This document shows, in pieces, positions 1-8,164 of a DNA stretch of 64,000 nt. Numbering within the stretch: position 1 is the stretch's first letter; every line of letters begins with the position of its first letter. The translations under genes were made by a program, and so were the position numbers. The DNA is from DATJLY01 sp963773665 (lineage in GTDB: Bacteria; Pseudomonadota; Alphaproteobacteria; ATCC43930; CGMCC-115725): positions 594,219-658,218 of the forward strand of contig CAVZBZ010000013.1 in assembly GCA_963773665.1 (NCBI GenBank). Reading direction: 5' to 3'. The notes under the pieces are model-generated. The model ran no database searches, had not been told where the DNA came from, and saw only the letters and a program-made list of their open reading frames with translations.

Positions 1-980
1 ATGGCCTGATGCCGTCGCCGATCGTGATGGCGGCGGCGCTCGCGCGGCGCGTCAAGACCGCCAAGATCGCGATCCTCGGCAACGCGTTCGGCCTGCGCGA
101 GCATCCGCTGACCCTGGCCGAGGAGCACGCGATGATCGACGTGCTGACCGGCGGCCGGCTCATCAGCGGCATGGTGCGTGGCATCGGCGCCGAATATTTC
201 TCGTTCGGCGCCAATCCCGCCTTCTCGCACGCGCGCTTTCAGGAGGCGCACGATCTCGTGGTGCAGGCGTGGACGCGGCCCGGACCGTTCGCGTTCGAGG
301 GCAAGCACTATCACTTCGAATACGTGAATTTGTGGCCCAGGCCCTATCAGCAGCCGCACCCGCCCATTTGGTGCCCCTCGCTCGGCAGCACCGAGACGGT
401 CGAATGGGCGAGCCACCCGAAACGCCGCTATGTCTATATCCAGAATTTCAGCCCGGTCGCGGCGGTGGTGCGTTATCTCAACATGTACCGCGACACGGCC
501 GAGCGCGTGCACGGCTATACCGCGTCGTCGGAGCAGATCGGCTGGGCCGCGCCGATCTATGTCGCCGAAACCGACGCGCGGGCGGTCGAGGAGGCGCGCC
601 CGCACATCGAGGCGCTGTTCACCAAGTACCTGACCCTGCCGTTCGAGATGCTGTTCCCGCCCGGCTATCTCTCGGCGCAGTCGCTCAAAAACATGCGCGC
701 GGTGCGCCGGCCGGCGCTCCAGGGCGGCAAGGTGTCGATCGAAGGGCTGATGGAGAACGGCATTTTTCTATGCGGCTCGCCCGACACGGTGCGGCAGAAA
801 CTCGTCGACAGCCATCATGTGCTTGGCTTCCAGAATTTTCTGGCCGTGCTGCAGTTCGCGACCTTGCCGCGCGCGCTTACCGAGAAAAATCTGCGGATTT
901 TCGCGCGCGAGGTGCTGCCGGCGCTGCAAGGCCTCGCCGACAAGGATTATGCCGGCCGCGCCGCAGCGGCCGCGCAATAG
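1..980 (+). CDS. LLM-class flavin-dependent oxidoreductase, 5' end outside window
   Basis: Luciferase-like (bacterial luciferase/F420-type TIM barrel) monooxygenase, expected to oxygenate an unknown substrate with reduced flavin. The frame is open to the left edge (codons GGC CTG precede the first ATG at 9). The visible part begins at a point that aligns well inside the family, with about 80 N-terminal residues missing compared with the paralogue at 40563-41804, so this is a window-edge truncation. Family signatures seen: a LAEE-AMIDVLTGGR segment, RF-EAHDLV, FEGKHYHF and QQPHPPIWCPS. The SDR gene follows 12 bp downstream in the same direction and probably belongs to the same operon. The substrate is not predictable. 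Confidence 0.85.
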   Translation, partial: GLMPSPIVMAAALARRVKTAKIAILGNAFGLREHPLTLAEEHAMIDVLTGGRLISGMVRGIGAEYFSFGANPAFSHARFQEAHDLVVQAWTRPGPFAFEGKHYHFEYVNLWPRPYQQPHPPIWCPSLGSTETVEWASHPKRRYVYIQNFSPVAAVVRYLNMYRDTAERVHGYTASSEQIGWAAPIYVAETDARAVEEARPHIEALFTKYLTLPFEMLFPPGYLSAQSLKNMRAVRRPALQGGKVSIEGLMENGIFLCGSPDTVRQKLVDSHHVLGFQNFLAVLQFATLPRALTEKNLRIFAREVLPALQGLADKDYAGRAAAAAQ

Positions 981-992
981 AGGGAGGACGAC

Positions 993-1748
993 ATGGCACG
1001 ACTTTCCGGAACCTCGGCGATCGTCACGGGCGCTGCGCAGGGCATCGGCGCGCATTACGCCAAGGCGCTGGCATCCGAAGGGGCCAAAGTGAGTCTCTGC
1101 GATGTCGATGCGCCCGACGCGGTGGTGAAGGCGATCAAGGAAGCAGGCGGCACCGCCATCGGCCGCGTGTGCGATGTGACCGATGCGAAAGCGGTGGCAG
1201 CCTTGGTGCGCGCGACCGACGAGGCGTTCGGCGGCGTCCAGGTGCTGGTCAACAACGCCGCGCTGTTCGGCAAGATTGCGCAGAAGCCGTTCATGGAAAT
1301 CCCGTCCGAGGAATGGGACCGCGTCATGACGGTCAACACGCGCGGGCCGTTCGAATGCGTCAAGGCGGTCTTCCCGGTGATGCAGCGCCAGGGCTATGGC
1401 AAGATCATCAACGTGGCGTCCGGCACGGTCTTCAAGGGCACGCCGATGATGCTGCATTACGTGAGCTCCAAGGGCGCGGTCGTCGCGATGACGCGGGCGA
1501 TGGCGCGCGAATTGGGCGACCACGGCATCCGCGTCAATGCGATCGCGCCCGGGCTTACCTTGAGCGAGGTGGTGAAAGGGCGGAACGACTATGGCGCGAT
1601 GCGCGCCGTCAACATCCAGAGCCGTGCCTTGAAGCGCGACGAGGAGCCCGAGGACCTCGTCGGCACGGTCATTTTCCTGGCCTCCCACGACAGCGACTTC
1701 ATGACCGGCCAGACCATGCTCGTCGACGGCGGCTCGGCGATGCATTAG
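993..1748 (+). CDS. SDR family oxidoreductase
   Basis: Classical short-chain dehydrogenase/reductase of 251 residues, cytosolic and NAD(P)-dependent. The cofactor motif TGAAQGIG is at residues 12-19, with the NNAA motif near 85. The catalytic Ser/Tyr/Lys are visible in the VASG and HYVSSKG segments around residues 140-160, and the C-terminal TGQTMLVDGG is typical of the family. A clear Shine-Dalgarno (GGGAGGACGAC) precedes the ATG. It lies 12 bp behind the monooxygenase fragment and likely oxidises or reduces an intermediate of the same pathway. No substrate-specific residues were recognised. Confidence 0.9.
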   Translation: MARLSGTSAIVTGAAQGIGAHYAKALASEGAKVSLCDVDAPDAVVKAIKEAGGTAIGRVCDVTDAKAVAALVRATDEAFGGVQVLVNNAALFGKIAQKPFMEIPSEEWDRVMTVNTRGPFECVKAVFPVMQRQGYGKIINVASGTVFKGTPMMLHYVSSKGAVVAMTRAMARELGDHGIRVNAIAPGLTLSEVVKGRNDYGAMRAVNIQSRALKRDEEPEDLVGTVIFLASHDSDFMTGQTMLVDGGSAMH

Positions 1749-1816
1749 CCGCTGGATGGAAGCGGTATGGCACCGTAGAATGGCGTTTGGTGGCTGCGGA
1801 ATTGAGGTTAACTCAT

Positions 1817-2059
1817 TTGCCGGCCGTTTTTCGATACAAGGGCATTCGCTTTCACTTCTTTTCGAACGAGGGAAGCCCGCGTGAGCCGATCCATATCCAC
1901 GCTGATGCGCCCGATGGCGAAGCGAAATTCTGGCTTCGTCCGCAAGTGCGGGTCGCGGAAAGCGTCGGTTTCAGCCGGCAGGCGCTGCTTGAATTGATCG
2001 AGGTGGTCGAACAGCATCGCGCGGAGATCGAAAGGGCATGGCATGAGCATTTCGGCTAG
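1817..2059 (+). CDS. DUF4160 domain protein (TTG start)
   Basis: Small protein of 80 residues matching the DUF4160 pattern: FRYKGIRFHFFSNEG near the N terminus, then PIHIHADAPDGEAKFWL, which is the family's characteristic His-rich strand. I place the start at TTG 1817 because GAGGT lies 8 bp upstream and translation then begins MPAVFRYKG, as relatives do; there is no in-frame ATG nearby. The stop overlaps the next gene by 17 bp. DUF4160 genes usually sit directly before DUF2442 genes and have been discussed as toxin-antitoxin-like pairs. The biochemical role is unknown. Confidence 0.7.
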   Translation: MPAVFRYKGIRFHFFSNEGSPREPIHIHADAPDGEAKFWLRPQVRVAESVGFSRQALLELIEVVEQHRAEIERAWHEHFG

Positions 2060-2300
2060 ATCGGTTCACTTCGACGACTCAACGATGTGGGTCGAGCTTT
2101 CCGATGGGCGAAGCCTCGGCGTTCCGCTCGCCTGGTTTCCGCGACTGCTCCGCGCCACGCCCGAGCAAAGGGAACGCTGCCGCATCAGCGTGACAGGTCG
2201 CGGTCTGCACTGGGACGAACTCGATGAGGATATATCGGTGCCCGGCTTGCTCGCCGGGAAGGGCGACGTGACGCAATCGCAAGTGACGGCGGCGAAATAG
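2043..2300 (+). CDS. DUF2442 domain protein
   Basis: Protein of 85 residues with the DUF2442 layout: a short beta strand (VHFDDSTMWVELSDG), then GVPLAWFPRLLRATPEQR, then LHWDELDEDISVPGLLAG near the C terminus. It overlaps the preceding DUF4160 gene by 17 bp, so the two are translationally coupled. The pair interrupts an otherwise metabolic run of genes. DUF2442 members resemble small DNA-binding or antitoxin proteins, but no activity can be inferred from the residues seen. AAAGGG just upstream of the ATG may serve as ribosome binding site. Confidence 0.75.
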   Translation: MSISARSVHFDDSTMWVELSDGRSLGVPLAWFPRLLRATPEQRERCRISVTGRGLHWDELDEDISVPGLLAGKGDVTQSQVTAAK

Positions 2301-2323
2301 GCTATCTGCCAGGAGATTAAGAC

Positions 2324-3548
2324 ATGGATTCGACGTTCCGCGATCCCGCGCTGGAGACGTTCGATACGAGCCGGCTCCTCGCCAATGCGCGCGAGCAGGC
2401 GGCCAAGCGCCGGTACGAAGACTTCATGATCGTCGATGTCGACGCGCATCATTACGAGAACGAGAATTACGCCGAGATCACCGATTTCATCGAGGATCCG
2501 GTGTTCCGCAACGAGGCGCGGATGCAGGGCTGGGGCCGCACCGGCGTGGCGCAGCCCGAGGCGAACTACCAGAACATGGGCGGCCGCATCACCCGCATCT
2601 TCCAGCGCGGCGCCGAGAAGGTGCCGGGGGCGCCGCACCGCGACATCACGCTGACGAAGCGCTGGATGGACGGGATGGGGGTCGACGTCATCTGCCTCTT
2701 CCCGACGCCGATGCTCACGCTTGGCATGAACCCGCGGCCCGACGCCGAGGTGCAGCTCGGCGCGGGCCTATAACCGCTGGCTCTGCGACAAGGTCCTGGC
2801 GGCCGAGCCGCGCATCCGCTCGATGCTCTACCTGCCCTTCAACCATCCCGAGGGCAGCATCAAGATGATCGAGGATTTCGCCGACAAGCCGGGCGTCATC
2901 GGCTTCATGGTGACGAGCCCGCGCGAGCGCGGCGTGTTCGACAACGCCTATATGCGGCTTTACGCGATGCTCGAGGAGCGCGGCTTGCCGCTGGCCTTTC
3001 ACGGCGGCTTCTCCTGGGCCGAGCAGTCGTTCAAGCTCGCCAACCGCTTCATCGTCGTGCATGCGCTGGGCTTTACCTTTTTCAACATGCTGCATCTCTC
3101 GAACTGGGTGATGAACGCGCTGCCCGAGCGCTTCCCCAAACTCAAGGTGGTGTGGATCGAAAGCGGCCTCGCCTGGGTCCCGTTCCTGATGCAGCGGCTC
3201 GACAACGAATACATGATGCGCACCTCGGAAGCGCCCGGCCTCAAGAAGAAGCCGTCCGACTACATGCGCGACATGTTCTTCACGACGCAGCCGATGGAGG
3301 CGGTCGAGAACCGCGAGGCGCTCGAACTCACCTTCAAGATGATGAAGGCCGAGACGCAGCTCCTCTATTCCTCCGATTATCCGCACTGGGACATGGATCT
3401 GCCGAGCGTGATCTACGACCTGCCGTTCCTGTCGCAGGACGGCAAGCGCAACATCCTGGGCGAAAACGCGCGGCGCCTCTTCAAGCTCGACCCGCTGCTG
3501 TCGGAGCAGAAGCTGCAGCGCAAGGCCGCGCGCAGCGCGGCGCAATGA
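2324..3548 (+). pseudogene. Amidohydrolase-2 family protein, broken by a +1 frameshift
   Basis: Metal-dependent hydrolase/decarboxylase of the amidohydrolase-2 (ACMSD-like) family, about 407 residues if repaired. The first part reads 2324-2773 and contains the metal-binding VDVDAHHYE segment. The remainder continues in the next frame (NRWLCDK, HGGFSW, SSDYPHWD, GENARRLFKL) to 3548. One extra G at 2759/2760 (CTC-GGCG instead of CTC-GCG) exactly restores the frame, so this is a single-base insertion. Everything else looks intact, which suggests either a very recent mutation or a sequencing error. AGGAGATT precedes the ATG. It is followed at 16 bp by a substrate-binding protein. Confidence 0.85.
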
Positions 3549-3564
3549 CAGGGAGGGGGCAGGG

Positions 3565-4563
3565 ATGATCGCACGGCGTAAGATTTTGGGCGTCGCGCTC
3601 GCCGCCGTCGCGGCGCCGGCGATCGTGCGCACCGCGCGCGCGGCCGAGAAGGTGACGGTCATCACGCCGTTCGGCTTCGATGCCGATTTCATCGACATGA
3701 TGAACGCCTATTCGGGCGGGCATTTCGCCAAGGAAGGGCTCGACGCGCAGGTGCTGGGCGCGCCCGGCACGGTGCAGCACATCCAGCAGGTGATCGCCGG
3801 CAAGGCCGATTTCGGCCGCTTCTCCGGCATCGACTTCATCCGTGTCGTGGCGACCAAGGACGCGCCCTTGAAGGCGGTCGCGACGATGCGGCAGAATTTG
3901 GGCTTCCGCGTCGTCAGCCTCAAGGACAAGCCGGTGAAGACCGGCGCGGACCTCAAGGGCAAGCTGGTCGGCATCCTGTCCTATGGCGGCACGACCGAGA
4001 CCATGATCGAAGTCATCATGGCAAAGGCCGGCCTCGGCAAGGACGACGCGAAGCTGCTTGTCACCGGCAACAGCCCCGGCGAGGTCGATCTCATCCACCA
4101 GGGACGGATCGACTGTTTCATCTGCACCTATCCCGTTTATTTCGCGCTGAAGGAAAGCGGCCAGCCGCTCGAGTTCCTGTCGGTCGATGAGGCGGTGCCG
4201 GCGCCGGGCCAGGTGTGGCATGGGCTGCGCACGACGATCGAACAAAAGCCCGAACTCACGCTCAAGGTGCTGCGCGCGCTCAAATCCTCGATCGACGAGA
4301 TCATGACGAAACCGCTGGAGCCGATCTTCGAGCGCGCGATCAAGGATTTCGAGATTCCCGGCGCCAAGGACGTGGCGCTCCTGGCGAAGCAGGAGAGACA
4401 GGCGATCGCCGACAATTTCGTTCTCGACGGGCGCAAGGACACGCTCCTGCGCAACCTGCCCGAACGCTGGCAGGCGGGCTGCGATGCGCTGCGCCAGGTG
4501 GGCTTCGCCGACGTCAAGGACCCGTCCGTGCTCTATACGAACGCGTTCGTCGACAAACTCTAG
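3565..4563 (+). CDS. ABC transporter substrate-binding protein (NMT1/THI5-like)
   Basis: Periplasmic binding protein of 332 residues of the NMT1/SsuA-like type that captures small organic ligands for ABC importers. The N terminus has a twin-arginine-like ARRKILG followed by a hydrophobic stretch and a probable cleavage after ARA near residue 26. The mature part shows the family pattern GYxGGHFAKEGLDAQVL, the GKADFG element, and YGGTTETMI. No permease or ATPase gene is next to it, so it is an orphan binding protein. It is the last gene of the rightward unit and its 3' end overlaps the convergent AI-2E gene by 4 bp. Confidence 0.88.
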   Translation: MIARRKILGVALAAVAAPAIVRTARAAEKVTVITPFGFDADFIDMMNAYSGGHFAKEGLDAQVLGAPGTVQHIQQVIAGKADFGRFSGIDFIRVVATKDAPLKAVATMRQNLGFRVVSLKDKPVKTGADLKGKLVGILSYGGTTETMIEVIMAKAGLGKDDAKLLVTGNSPGEVDLIHQGRIDCFICTYPVYFALKESGQPLEFLSVDEAVPAPGQVWHGLRTTIEQKPELTLKVLRALKSSIDEIMTKPLEPIFERAIKDFEIPGAKDVALLAKQERQAIADNFVLDGRKDTLLRNLPERWQAGCDALRQVGFADVKDPSVLYTNAFVDKL

Positions 4564-5648
4564 GCTTCGACCGGCGTCTCGCGCGAGGCCGCGACCCATT
4601 CGCGCCACAGCGTGACCAGCGCCGCCATGATCGCGGGGCCGAGGAAAAGTCCCACGAGGCCGAACCCCTCGAGCCCGCCCAGAATGCCGAGCAGCACCCA
4701 AAGGAACGGCAGCTTCGCCGCGCCGCCGATCAGCACCGGGCGCACGAAATGGTCGGCGACGAACACGACGACGGCGCCGATGCCGAGCAGCACGAGCGCG
4801 GGCGCCGCCCCGTCCTGCGTGAGCAGCACGATCGCGCCGAGCCCGAAGACGAGGGGCGCGCCGAACGGGATCATGGCGAGAACCGCGGTAGCACCGCCGT
4901 AGAGCGCCGCATGCGGCAGGCCGAGCACGGCATAGGCCACGGCCAGAATCGCGCCCTCGCCGAGCCCGACGAGGACGAGGCCGTTCACCGTGCCGCGGAT
5001 CGCGTGCACCATCTGCAAGCCGACGCGCCGTCCCTGGGGCCCCACGAGGCGCACGACCAGCGCCTCGATGTCGCGCACCAGCCGCGCGCCGTCGCGGTAG
5101 AGAAAGAACAGCGTCAGGAGCGTGAAGACCAGCACGGTCGAGCGGCGCGCGAGCTGCTGGCCCAAGGTGCGCGTCCAGTCGATCACGACGCCGCGGTCGA
5201 GCCGCCCGAGCAACTCCTGCGCCCCTCGCGGGTCGGCGAGATTGGTCTGCCACCAGCGCGCGGCATAGGCACCGAAGCGCGGAATTTCGGCAAGCCACTG
5301 CGGCGTCGGCAGGCCGTTCTGTTCGAGCTCGGGCAGCGCCCGCGCGACGAATAGCGTCTCGCGGCCGAGCTCGATCGCCATGAGCGCGACCGGCACCAGG
5401 AAGACCAATCCAACGGTCAGCGTAAAGGCGAGCGGCGCCACCATGTTCTCGCGCCGCCGCGCCCCAACGAAGCGCTTGAAGCCGCCGTAAAGCGGCCAGG
5501 TCGCGATCGCGAAGATGGTCGCCCACAACAGCGCCGGAATGAAGTCCCACAGAATCCACAGGCCAAGCCCGGCGAGCGCCGCGGTGACGGCGAGGCGGGC
5601 GTTGCGCTGTACGGGCTGACGGTCCATGGCGCCGGCAGTATAGACCAT
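4560..5648 (-). CDS. AI-2E family transporter
   Basis: Polytopic inner-membrane protein of about 362 residues of the PF01594 family, which includes the autoinducer-2 exporter TqsA and Na+/H+ antiporter-like members. Hydrophobic segments occur near residues 20-60, 70-95, 165-185, 220-250, 255-275, 280-300 and 310-345. The PFGAPLVFG and DHFVRPVLIG motifs are typical of the family. An ATG seven codons downstream (5627) is an alternative start. It is convergent with the binding-protein gene (4-bp overlap) and divergent from the VOC gene. The transported substrate is unknown; family membership is the only support for 'AI-2E'. Confidence 0.85.
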   Translation of the reverse strand: MVYTAGAMDRQPVQRNARLAVTAALAGLGLWILWDFIPALLWATIFAIATWPLYGGFKRFVGARRRENMVAPLAFTLTVGLVFLVPVALMAIELGRETLFVARALPELEQNGLPTPQWLAEIPRFGAYAARWWQTNLADPRGAQELLGRLDRGVVIDWTRTLGQQLARRSTVLVFTLLTLFFLYRDGARLVRDIEALVVRLVGPQGRRVGLQMVHAIRGTVNGLVLVGLGEGAILAVAYAVLGLPHAALYGGATAVLAMIPFGAPLVFGLGAIVLLTQDGAAPALVLLGIGAVVVFVADHFVRPVLIGGAAKLPFLWVLLGILGGLEGFGLVGLFLGPAIMAALVTLWREWVAASRETPVEA

Positions 5649-5686
5649 GATAGAAAAGGAGGCTTCTCAGCGCCGGAGTCGAACCC

Positions 5687-6106
5687 ATGGCCAAAATCCG
5701 CCACCTCGCGATCTACACCGACGATCCCGACCGGCTCGCCGATTTCTATGTCGAGGTGTTCGGGCTCACGCGCACGCAGGATTCGCCCGCGGTGCCCGGC
5801 ACCGGCCGCGCCGTGTGGCTGAGCGACGGCTATTTGGAGATCGCCATCATCGCGCCGCACGATCCGAAGACGCCGCGGGGCCTCAATCATTTCGGCTTCA
5901 CGCTCGAGGGGGACGAGCAGGCGGAGGTCTATCGCCGGCTCAAGGAGCGCGGGCGCGAGCCGTTCCGCCCGCCGCCGGGCCGGCCCTATATCGAGGACGC
6001 GTCGCGCGACATCGACGGCAACAAGTTCGATCTCTCCACGACCGGCCTGCGCAGCACCGAAGAACAGACGCGCCGCGACCGCGCGCGCGATCCGGCCAAG
6101 GTGTGA
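5687..6106 (+). CDS. VOC family (glyoxalase/extradiol-dioxygenase fold) protein
   Basis: Protein of 139 residues with the vicinal-oxygen-chelate pattern: IRHLAIYTDDPDRLADFYVEVFG at the start (His in position for metal), a central GLNHFGFTLEG, and the terminal DIDGNKFDLS that normally supplies the second-module ligand. It is a single-module member, expected to dimerise. Function could be lyase, dioxygenase or resistance-type; the sequence does not decide. It is divergent from the AI-2E gene and followed by an intergenic palindromic repeat. Confidence 0.85.
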   Translation: MAKIRHLAIYTDDPDRLADFYVEVFGLTRTQDSPAVPGTGRAVWLSDGYLEIAIIAPHDPKTPRGLNHFGFTLEGDEQAEVYRRLKERGREPFRPPPGRPYIEDASRDIDGNKFDLSTTGLRSTEEQTRRDRARDPAKV

Positions 6107-6157
6107 GGCAGCCGCGCCGGTTCCAGAGTCCGATCCATTCGGACGGAACAGTGGTGC

Positions 6158-6203
6158 GTCCTTCGACTTCGCGGGCTGTCGCCCGCTCCGTCCAGGATGA
6201 GGA
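6158..6203. repeat. REP-like palindromic intergenic repeat
   Basis: A nested inverted repeat lies between the VOC and cupin genes. Outer arms are CCTTCGAC and GTCCAGGATGAGG; inner arms GCGGGC and GCCCGC flank a TGTC loop. The arrangement CCTTCGA-(GC stem)-CAGGATGAGG is the familiar form of dispersed intergenic palindromes in alphaproteobacteria. It may also act as a transcript-stabilising or terminating hairpin for the VOC gene, though no T-run follows. Confidence 0.55.
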
Positions 6204-6265
6204 GGGTCTACGAGCGCCCATTCGGCCGTGATAGGCTTGGCGGCAGGGATGAAACGAGGCATGGC

Positions 6266-7315
6266 ATGACCAGCACGGACTCCGCCCGCGAAGACTATTA
6301 CCGGCGCGTCGGCGCGCTTCCGCTGTCGCCGCTGTGGACGACGCGGCTCGTGCCGCCCGAGCCCAAGGACCAGGTGAAGGCAAAGCCCTATCTCTGGGAC
6401 TACGACACTGTCGTCCGCCCGATCCTGATGGAGAGCGGCCCGCTCATCACCGCGAAGGAGGCGAACCGGCGCGTGCTGACGCTCGAGAATCCGGGGCTCG
6501 ACGGCAGCCACCGCATTCTCGAATCGCTCTATGCCGGGCTGCAGCTCATCCTGCCCGGGGAGGTGGCGCCCGCGCACCGCCATTCGCCCTCGGCGCTGCG
6601 CTTCATCATCGAGGGCGAGGGCGCCTATACCGCGGTGAGCGGCGAGAAATCCATGATGCACCGCGGCGACTTCATCATCACGCCGTCGATGACCTGGCAC
6701 GACCACGGCCACGAGGGCAGCGGGCCGGTGGTGTGGATGGACGGGCTCGATATTCCGATGCTCGGCCTCTACGGGCCGATGTTCTTCGACAATTACGGCG
6801 ACGACCGCCATCCCGAGCGGCGCCCCGCGGGCGACAGCCGCGCGCGCTATGGCGCCAACATGCGGCCCGTCAACGAGACCTGGCAAAAACCCAAATCGCC
6901 CATTTTCTCCTATCCCTACGCGCGCTCGCGCGAGGCGCTCGAGGAATTGCGCCGCACTGCCGAATGGGACCCGGTCGCGGGATTGAAGCTCGAATATATC
7001 GACCCGACGCGCGGCGGCAGCGCCATGCCCACCATCTCGACTTTCCTGCAGCTGCTGCCCAAGGGCTTTGCCGGCGCGACATACCGCAGCACGGAGAACA
7101 CGGTCTATTCGCCGGTCGAGGGCAAAGGACGCGTCATCGTCGGCGAAGGCGGCGGCGAGCGCGCCATCGCATGGAAGCCGCGCGACATCTTCGCTGTCCC
7201 GTGCTGGGTCCCGCACCGGCTCGAGGCGGACGAGGACGCCACTCTCTTCAGCTTCTCCGACCGCGTCGCGCAGCAGAAGCTCGGCTTCTGGCGCGAGGAG
7301 CGGCCGAAGAATTAG
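6266..7315 (+). CDS. Gentisate 1,2-dioxygenase-like bicupin
   Basis: Protein of 349 residues, a two-domain cupin resembling gentisate and 1-hydroxy-2-naphthoate dioxygenases, which open aromatic rings using Fe(II) and O2. The N-terminal cupin holds the metal site: APAHRHSPSALRFIIEGEG near residue 105, then MTWHDHGHEG about 40 residues later. The C-terminal cupin (YSPVEGKGRVIVGEGG, VPHRLEADED) lacks a full ligand set, as in relatives. I use ATG 6266 because GAGG lies 7 bp upstream; an upstream in-frame ATG at 6197 would add an unlikely Arg-rich tail. The gene is convergent with a dienelactone-hydrolase gene, consistent with aromatic-ring catabolism. Confidence 0.88.
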   Translation: MTSTDSAREDYYRRVGALPLSPLWTTRLVPPEPKDQVKAKPYLWDYDTVVRPILMESGPLITAKEANRRVLTLENPGLDGSHRILESLYAGLQLILPGEVAPAHRHSPSALRFIIEGEGAYTAVSGEKSMMHRGDFIITPSMTWHDHGHEGSGPVVWMDGLDIPMLGLYGPMFFDNYGDDRHPERRPAGDSRARYGANMRPVNETWQKPKSPIFSYPYARSREALEELRRTAEWDPVAGLKLEYIDPTRGGSAMPTISTFLQLLPKGFAGATYRSTENTVYSPVEGKGRVIVGEGGGERAIAWKPRDIFAVPCWVPHRLEADEDATLFSFSDRVAQQKLGFWREERPKN

Positions 7316-7319
7316 CGCG

Positions 7320-8048
7320 CTACAGCTTCCCGGCGAACGCGTCGGCGATGAAGGCGTGGGCGAGGGCGTAGCCGTGGCGCGTCGTCGGCTCGTGATAGGC
7401 GACGGCGCCGGGGCGGTTGGCGTGCGGGTCGGTGAAGCCGTGCACGACGCCGCCCCAGTTCAGCATCGCCCAGCGCGCGCCGGCCGCGTCCATCTCGGCC
7501 TCGAGTGCGTCGCGCTCGGCCTTGGGCGCGATCGGGTCGGCCGCGCCGTGCACGACGAGCACCGCTGCCTTGACCTCGCCGCGCTTCGCCGGCATCGGCG
7601 TTCCGAGCGAGCCGTGCATCGACACCACCGCCGCGACATCGGCGCCGCTGCGCGCGAGGTCGAGCACGTTGCCGCCGCCGAAGCAGTAGCCGATCGCCGC
7701 GCGCCGCCGCCGGTCGCCGATGTCGCGCTTTTCCGCCTCGCGCACCATGGTGTCGAACGAAGCGACGATGCGCCGCCGCATATCGCCCGCGTCCTTCATG
7801 AGCGGGGCCAGAAACTCCATCGGATTTTCCTTGCCGGTGGGCTTGTTGCCCTCGCCGTACATGTCGGCGACGAACACGATGTAGCGGTCGCCGGCGAGCA
7901 TGCGCGCGACCTCGGTCGCGGGCGGCACGATGCCGAGCCAGTTGGGCGCCATCAGCAGGAGCGGCCGCTGCGTGCGGGTTTCCTCATAGACGAGCTGGCC
8001 CTGGCAATTGAGCCCGGACACCGAATAATTCACGGTCTCGATCTTCAC
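7320..8048 (-). CDS. Dienelactone hydrolase family protein
   Basis: Cytosolic alpha/beta-hydrolase of 242 residues of the DLH family, which hydrolyses dienelactones or related esters after ring cleavage. The triad is visible: nucleophilic Cys in IGYCFGGG, Asp in VHGAADPIAP, and His in GVVHGFTDP. I start at GTG 8048 because AGGGAGG precedes it at good spacing and the protein then begins VKIETVNYSV; the frame extends upstream to 8105 without typical sequence. It is convergent with the cupin dioxygenase (4 bp apart) and divergent from the hydantoinase B gene. Confidence 0.88.
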   Translation of the reverse strand: MKIETVNYSVSGLNCQGQLVYEETRTQRPLLLMAPNWLGIVPPATEVARMLAGDRYIVFVADMYGEGNKPTGKENPMEFLAPLMKDAGDMRRRIVASFDTMVREAEKRDIGDRRRRAAIGYCFGGGNVLDLARSGADVAAVVSMHGSLGTPMPAKRGEVKAAVLVVHGAADPIAPKAERDALEAEMDAAGARWAMLNWGGVVHGFTDPHANRPGAVAYHEPTTRHGYALAHAFIADAFAGKL

Positions 8049-8164
8049 GCGTGCCTCCCTTCGCCTGGTCCCTCCTATCCAAGACCGGGACATGCCCAAC
8101 TTCAAGCCCGACCGGCTATAGTCGGAAATGCCGCAACCGCGTGTCCTCGAGGAGATGCCTCTAC

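Noticed and set aside
3481..5694. Minus-strand frame of about 740 codons
   Set aside because: It overlaps the real AI-2E gene in a different frame and the binding-protein gene antisense, with no protein-like motifs.
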